Shown here: piece after piece, positions 60,686 to 64,000 of the stretch | Layout of the letters: every line of letters starts with the position of its first letter | How positions within the stretch are numbered: position 1 is the first letter of the stretch | Source of the DNA: a virus | Direction: 5' to 3' (one strand) | DNA: 64,000 bases | Virus record (IMG/VR): IMGVR_UViG_3300009593_000010 | Coordinates: 1 to 64,000 of that record | Notes under the pieces: generated by a model | Database searches by the model: none | What the model saw: only the letters and a program-made list of their open reading frames with translations | What the model was told of the DNA's origin: nothing | Position numbers and translations under genes: made by a program

Positions 60686-61597
60686 ATGCCTACGAATGTA
60701 TTCTTTAATCATGCAGTTGGGAGTGAACAAAACCTAGTAGAAGACCTAGTGGTCGAATCACTTAGACTCTACGGACATGAAGTATATTATCTTCCACGAA
60801 AAATCGTGGATGAGGATTCTTTGTTGGGTGAAGACCCATCCAGTAAGTTTGATGATGCATATATGGTTGAGATGTACATCGAAAACACCGAAGGTTTTGA
60901 AGGGGAAGGAGATTTATTAAGTAAGTTTGGTGTTGAAGTACGAGACCAATGTACTTTTGTTCTTGCAAAAAGAACATGGGATAGATTTATATCCTTAGAT
61001 CATAACCTTGTTACCACATTCAGACCACAAGAGGGAGACCTCGTTTACTTCCCATTAGGGAATCAAGTCTTTGAAATTAGATTCGTAGAGCATGAAAACC
61101 CATTCTACCAGTTGGGTAAAATCTTTGTATTTAAACTTTCATGTGAAACATTCGAGTATTCACATGAAGAGATCGATGTTGGTATTGCAGAACTTGATAA
61201 TATTGAAGATCAATTCTCATATCAAGTTCAAATGACATTGACAGATGGTGGTACTGGAACATTCCAAGTTGGAGAGACAGTTACCCAAACAGTTGCAACA
61301 GGATACACTGTAACAGGTAATGTAGTTAAATGGGAAGGAAATACAAGGAAACTATATATTAATAACATTAAATATAGTGACACTGGAGTTCCAACAACAT
61401 ATAATATGTTTAAAAAGACTGAGGGTAATGCTGGGAATGTAGTAGGTGGCACAAGTAATGCAAATTGGAGTGTGCAGATAGCACCAGACCCAATTGCAAT
61501 GACACAAGACCCTTCAGCAGATAATGCAGATTTTGAAACTGCTGGAGATAATATAATAGACTTTAGTGAGTCAAACCCATTTGGAACAGTAACATAG
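60686..61597 (+). CDS. gp14: gp14, neck protein
   Basis: The 303-residue protein starts with the gp14 pattern VGSEQNLVEDLVVESLRLYG and HEVYYLPRKIVDEDSLLGED, then VEMYIENTEGFEGEGDLLS, FVLAKRTWDRF and LVYFPLGNQVFEIRFVEHE. Near the C-terminus it carries GTFQVGETVTQTVATGYTV, the same FxxGExV-type module seen in gp53 and gp7, making it longer than T4 gp14 (256 aa). gp15 follows after one base. Confidence 0.9.
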   Translation: MPTNVFFNHAVGSEQNLVEDLVVESLRLYGHEVYYLPRKIVDEDSLLGEDPSSKFDDAYMVEMYIENTEGFEGEGDLLSKFGVEVRDQCTFVLAKRTWDRFISLDHNLVTTFRPQEGDLVYFPLGNQVFEIRFVEHENPFYQLGKIFVFKLSCETFEYSHEEIDVGIAELDNIEDQFSYQVQMTLTDGGTGTFQVGETVTQTVATGYTVTGNVVKWEGNTRKLYINNIKYSDTGVPTTYNMFKKTEGNAGNVVGGTSNANWSVQIAPDPIAMTQDPSADNADFETAGDNIIDFSESNPFGTVT

Positions 61598-61598
61598 C

Positions 61599-62417
61599 AT
61601 GTTAGGTAAATCACACTTCTATCACGAGGCAATTAAAAGATCAGTATCAGTATTTGGTACGATGTTTAATGACATATCTATTGTTAGATATGATGCAGCT
61701 GGAGCACACAATACTTTAACTGTTCCTATTGCATACGGCCCAAAACAAAAGTGGATACAGAGATTAGATTCTTATACTGGTGAGGCAGGAGCTTCAAGAG
61801 TTGCAGTCACCTTACCTAGACTTGCATTTGAAATTACTGGACTTACTTATGATGCAGAAAGAAAGTTAGGTAAGTTAAAACAATATAAACTTGCAGATGG
61901 GAGTGATACTTCTATACTTAAAACACAATTTGCACCAGTACCTTATAATATTACTTTTGATTTGGTTGCAATTGCAAAGAACACAGAAGATAATTTACAA
62001 ATAGTAGAACAAATTTTACCATTCTTTACTCCAGACTTTACTGTTACAATAACAACAGTTCCTAATACTCTGGAAAAAAGAGATGTTCCTATCATACTAG
62101 ACTCAGTGACATATGCTGATGAGTATGAAGGAGACTTCCAGTCCAGAAGGGTTATAACTTGGACGATGAGTTTTACAATGAAAACTTATCTATATGGTAG
62201 TATATCTAAATCCGAAGTCATCAGAGATGTTCGTGCAAGAACCTATATATCTGATGATGGTAAGATGGATGGTAATGCTGGTAGAACAATAGAACAGAAA
62301 ATAGTACCCAATCCTACATCAGCAAATGTTGATGCGTCTCCATTAAGTTATACTGAGACGATGAACTTTTTTGATGATGGGTCATTTACATATAGTGATG
62401 ATGACACAACAATTTAA
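61599..62417 (+). CDS. gp15: gp15, tail terminator / sheath stabiliser
   Basis: gp15 caps the finished tail and binds the neck. The 272-residue protein shows YHEAIKRSVSVFGTMFNDI, then VPIAYGPKQKWIQRL, LPRLAFEITGLTYD, and YNITFDLVAIAKNTEDNLQI, LPFFTPDFTVT, all typical of gp15. Length matches T4 gp15 (272 aa). It lies between gp14 and gp16 as in T4. Confidence 0.93.
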   Translation: MLGKSHFYHEAIKRSVSVFGTMFNDISIVRYDAAGAHNTLTVPIAYGPKQKWIQRLDSYTGEAGASRVAVTLPRLAFEITGLTYDAERKLGKLKQYKLADGSDTSILKTQFAPVPYNITFDLVAIAKNTEDNLQIVEQILPFFTPDFTVTITTVPNTLEKRDVPIILDSVTYADEYEGDFQSRRVITWTMSFTMKTYLYGSISKSEVIRDVRARTYISDDGKMDGNAGRTIEQKIVPNPTSANVDASPLSYTETMNFFDDGSFTYSDDDTTI

Positions 62418-62419
62418 TT

Positions 62420-62866
62420 ATGAAAACCAAAGACACAGTAGATCAGAAGTTAGATCAACTTCTTGATGTTCAGAGGGAAGCCACTCAAGTAATTGAGACA
62501 ATTCCTTCCGACAAAAAAACCACAAACCAATCATTGGTTAAAGGAAACTCAATAGTTCGTTCAGATGAACGAAACATCGATTACAAATACACTCGTAATA
62601 CCCTCTATAACCTCGTAGAACGAGGACAGGATGCAGTGGAAGGAATCTTAGACCTTGCTAAAGAGGGTGAACATCCTCGTGCCTATGAGGTTGCAGGGCA
62701 GTTAATTAAGACAGTTGCAGACACATCTGAGAAACTACTTTACATCCAACAACAAATGCAGAAGATGGATGACCACGAAGGAATAAACACAAAAACTACA
62801 AACAATCTTTTTGTTGGTAGTACAGCAGAGTTACAAAAACTACTAAAGAAATCTAATGACGGATAG
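62420..62866 (+). CDS. gp16: gp16, terminase small subunit
   Basis: The 148-residue, mostly helical protein has the gp16 features: a charged N-terminus, IDYKYTRNTLYNLVERGQDA, GILDLAKEGEHPRAYEVAGQ, and a coiled-coil end with NNLFVGSTAELQKLL. gp16 recognises DNA and regulates the large subunit. Length is near T4 gp16 (164 aa). The large-subunit gene overlaps its end by 11 bases. Confidence 0.9.
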   Translation: MKTKDTVDQKLDQLLDVQREATQVIETIPSDKKTTNQSLVKGNSIVRSDERNIDYKYTRNTLYNLVERGQDAVEGILDLAKEGEHPRAYEVAGQLIKTVADTSEKLLYIQQQMQKMDDHEGINTKTTNNLFVGSTAELQKLLKKSNDG

Positions 62867-64000
62867 AAGAAACGAAGGATACTTGGGGAACATTAATGTC
62901 AAGAGGGCGGGTGTTCAACAGGAGTGGTCAGAAGAAGAGGTTAAGGAATATGTTAAATGTTCCCAAGAACCTGCTTACTTCATCCAGAATTATGTTCAAA
63001 TCATATCACTAGATGAGGGGTTAGTACCCTTTGCTCTTTACAACTACCAAGAAGAATTAATAAGTCACTTTGATGAGAACAGGTTTTCTATCTGTTTAGC
63101 ATGTCGTCAAAGTGGAAAATCAATAACAGTATGTGCATACCTAGTTTGGTATCTCATGTTCCATCCAGAACAAACAGTAGCAATCCTTGCAAACAAGGGT
63201 GCAACTGCAAGAGAAATGTTAGCTCGTATAACGACAATGTTAGAACACATACCTTTTTTCCTACAGCCTGGGACTAAAGTATTAAATAAAGGGAGTATAG
63301 AGTTTGAAAACGATTCGAGAATTATTGCCAGTGCTACTTCTACCTCTTCAATTAGGGGCCTTTCTGTCAATCTTTTGTATCTTGACGAGTTTGCATTTGT
63401 CGAAAACGCAGAAGTGTTTTACACAGGAACCTATCCAGTAATTACATCTGGTTCTAAATCTAAGGTTATTGTTACCTCAACTGCAAATGGTGTAGGTAAT
63501 ATGTTCCATAAACTTTGGGAAGGTGCAACAACCGACTCAAATGAGTTTAAAAATTTCCAAGTAAACTGGTATGATGTACCAGGCCGTGACACGAAGTGGA
63601 AGAAACAGACCATTGCAAATACATCAGAGTTGCAGTTTGAACAAGAGTTTGGTAATAGTTTCTTAGGAACTGGTAGAACTTTAATTGCAGCTGACTGTCT
63701 GTTGGGTCTCACATCACTAAACCCAGAGGAGATGTATGGACAAGTTAAGGTCTACAAACGACCAGAAGAGAACCATTCCTATGTAATGACAGTCGATGTT
63801 GCAGAAGGTAAGGGGTTAGACTACTCTACCTTTAGTGTATTCGATGTCACTGATAGTGAAAGATTTGAACAGGTATGTGTTATGAGAGACAATACACTCT
63901 CTCCTATGTTACTTCCAGACATATGTTCTAAGTTTGGTAAGTTATATAATACTGCATTAATCATTGTAGAGAATAATAATCAAGGTTCTATGGTATGTAA
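62856..64000 (+). CDS. gp17: gp17, terminase large subunit (5' part, continues past window)
   Basis: The ATG at 62856 overlaps the end of gp16, and the frame is open to the last base, giving the first 381 residues. The packaging ATPase motifs are present: Walker A CRQSGKS at 83-89, Walker B LLYLDEF at 173-179 and the coupling motif VIVTSTANG. The nuclease domain begins with MTVDVAEGKGLDYSTFSVFD, containing the first catalytic Asp. T4 gp17 has 610 residues, so about 200 residues lie beyond the window. Confidence 0.95.
   Translation, partial: MTDRRNEGYLGNINVKRAGVQQEWSEEEVKEYVKCSQEPAYFIQNYVQIISLDEGLVPFALYNYQEELISHFDENRFSICLACRQSGKSITVCAYLVWYLMFHPEQTVAILANKGATAREMLARITTMLEHIPFFLQPGTKVLNKGSIEFENDSRIIASATSTSSIRGLSVNLLYLDEFAFVENAEVFYTGTYPVITSGSKSKVIVTSTANGVGNMFHKLWEGATTDSNEFKNFQVNWYDVPGRDTKWKKQTIANTSELQFEQEFGNSFLGTGRTLIAADCLLGLTSLNPEEMYGQVKVYKRPEENHSYVMTVDVAEGKGLDYSTFSVFDVTDSERFEQVCVMRDNTLSPMLLPDICSKFGKLYNTALIIVENNNQGSMVC

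Noticed and set aside
1-64000. tRNA genes
   Set aside because: I looked through the intergenic stretches for a T-arm (GTTCGANNC) with matching acceptor ends and saw none; all gaps are shorter than 260 bases and most hold promoters or hairpins.

Overview
The window is a contiguous piece of the genome of a lytic, T4-type contractile-tailed phage (myovirus). It carries recognisable T4 homologues for replication and late transcription (RNase H, gp59, gp32, gp33), a nearly complete baseplate set (gp4, gp5, gp6, gp7, gp8, gp25, gp26/51, gp27-like, gp48, gp53, gp54-like), a fibre cluster, the neck (gp13, gp14, gp15) and the terminase (gp16, start of gp17). The DNA is AT-rich and almost wholly coding, with stop/start overlaps. 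Host-like genes (IscU, ribosomal protein bS21, acyl carrier protein), a DUF4815 giant virion protein and no photosynthesis genes point to a marine phage of an AT-rich heterotroph. A SAR11-like alphaproteobacterium is a reasonable guess, but it is inference.

Layout: 1-4.8 kb holds an unfinished hypothetical gene, rnh and small unknown genes. From 4.8 to 8 kb, a strong sigma70-type promoter leads into accessory genes: a frame-broken 2OG-Fe(II) oxygenase, a SET-domain protein and a PD-(D/E)XK exonuclease. From 8.1 to 12 kb come IscU, gp33, two tiny basic proteins, bS21, gp59, a membrane protein, a Rossmann-like protein and gp32. A GC-richer stretch after gp32 folds on paper into three hairpins and looks like an undescribed structured RNA. 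From 12.2 to 17.7 kb is a leftward island: a secreted protein, the tape-measure candidate, a holin-like protein, gp26 with a gp51-like extension reached by -1 frameshifting, gp54-like, an unknown, and gp4. From 17.7 to 23 kb run gp48, gp53, a gp27-like hub and the gp5 spike, then an acyl carrier protein. From 23.2 to 26.4 kb is a chain of about ten tiny overlapping membrane or exported proteins, followed by a two-gene leftward operon with its own promoter and terminator. From 27 to 43 kb are gp25, gp6, gp7, gp8 and a 2180-residue DUF4815 protein. From 43 to 55 kb is the fibre cluster, including a fibre with an S74 chaperone, a fibre with a cupredoxin-like motif and a Tyr/Gln/Arg/Pro repeat protein. 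From 55 to 59.5 kb are metabolic or modification genes: two oxygenases, a kinase-nucleotidyltransferase fusion, DUF2061 and a DUF6065-like protein. The right end is gp13-gp17.

Regulation visible in the sequence: T4-type late promoters (TATAAATA and CATAAATA variants) precede many virion genes and match the presence of gp33. At three genes the motif sits exactly where transcription would begin on the A of the ATG, suggesting leaderless late mRNAs. Two sigma70-type promoters share an almost identical spacer and flank, defining a phage early-promoter family. All identifications come from reading the sequence; no database search was run.
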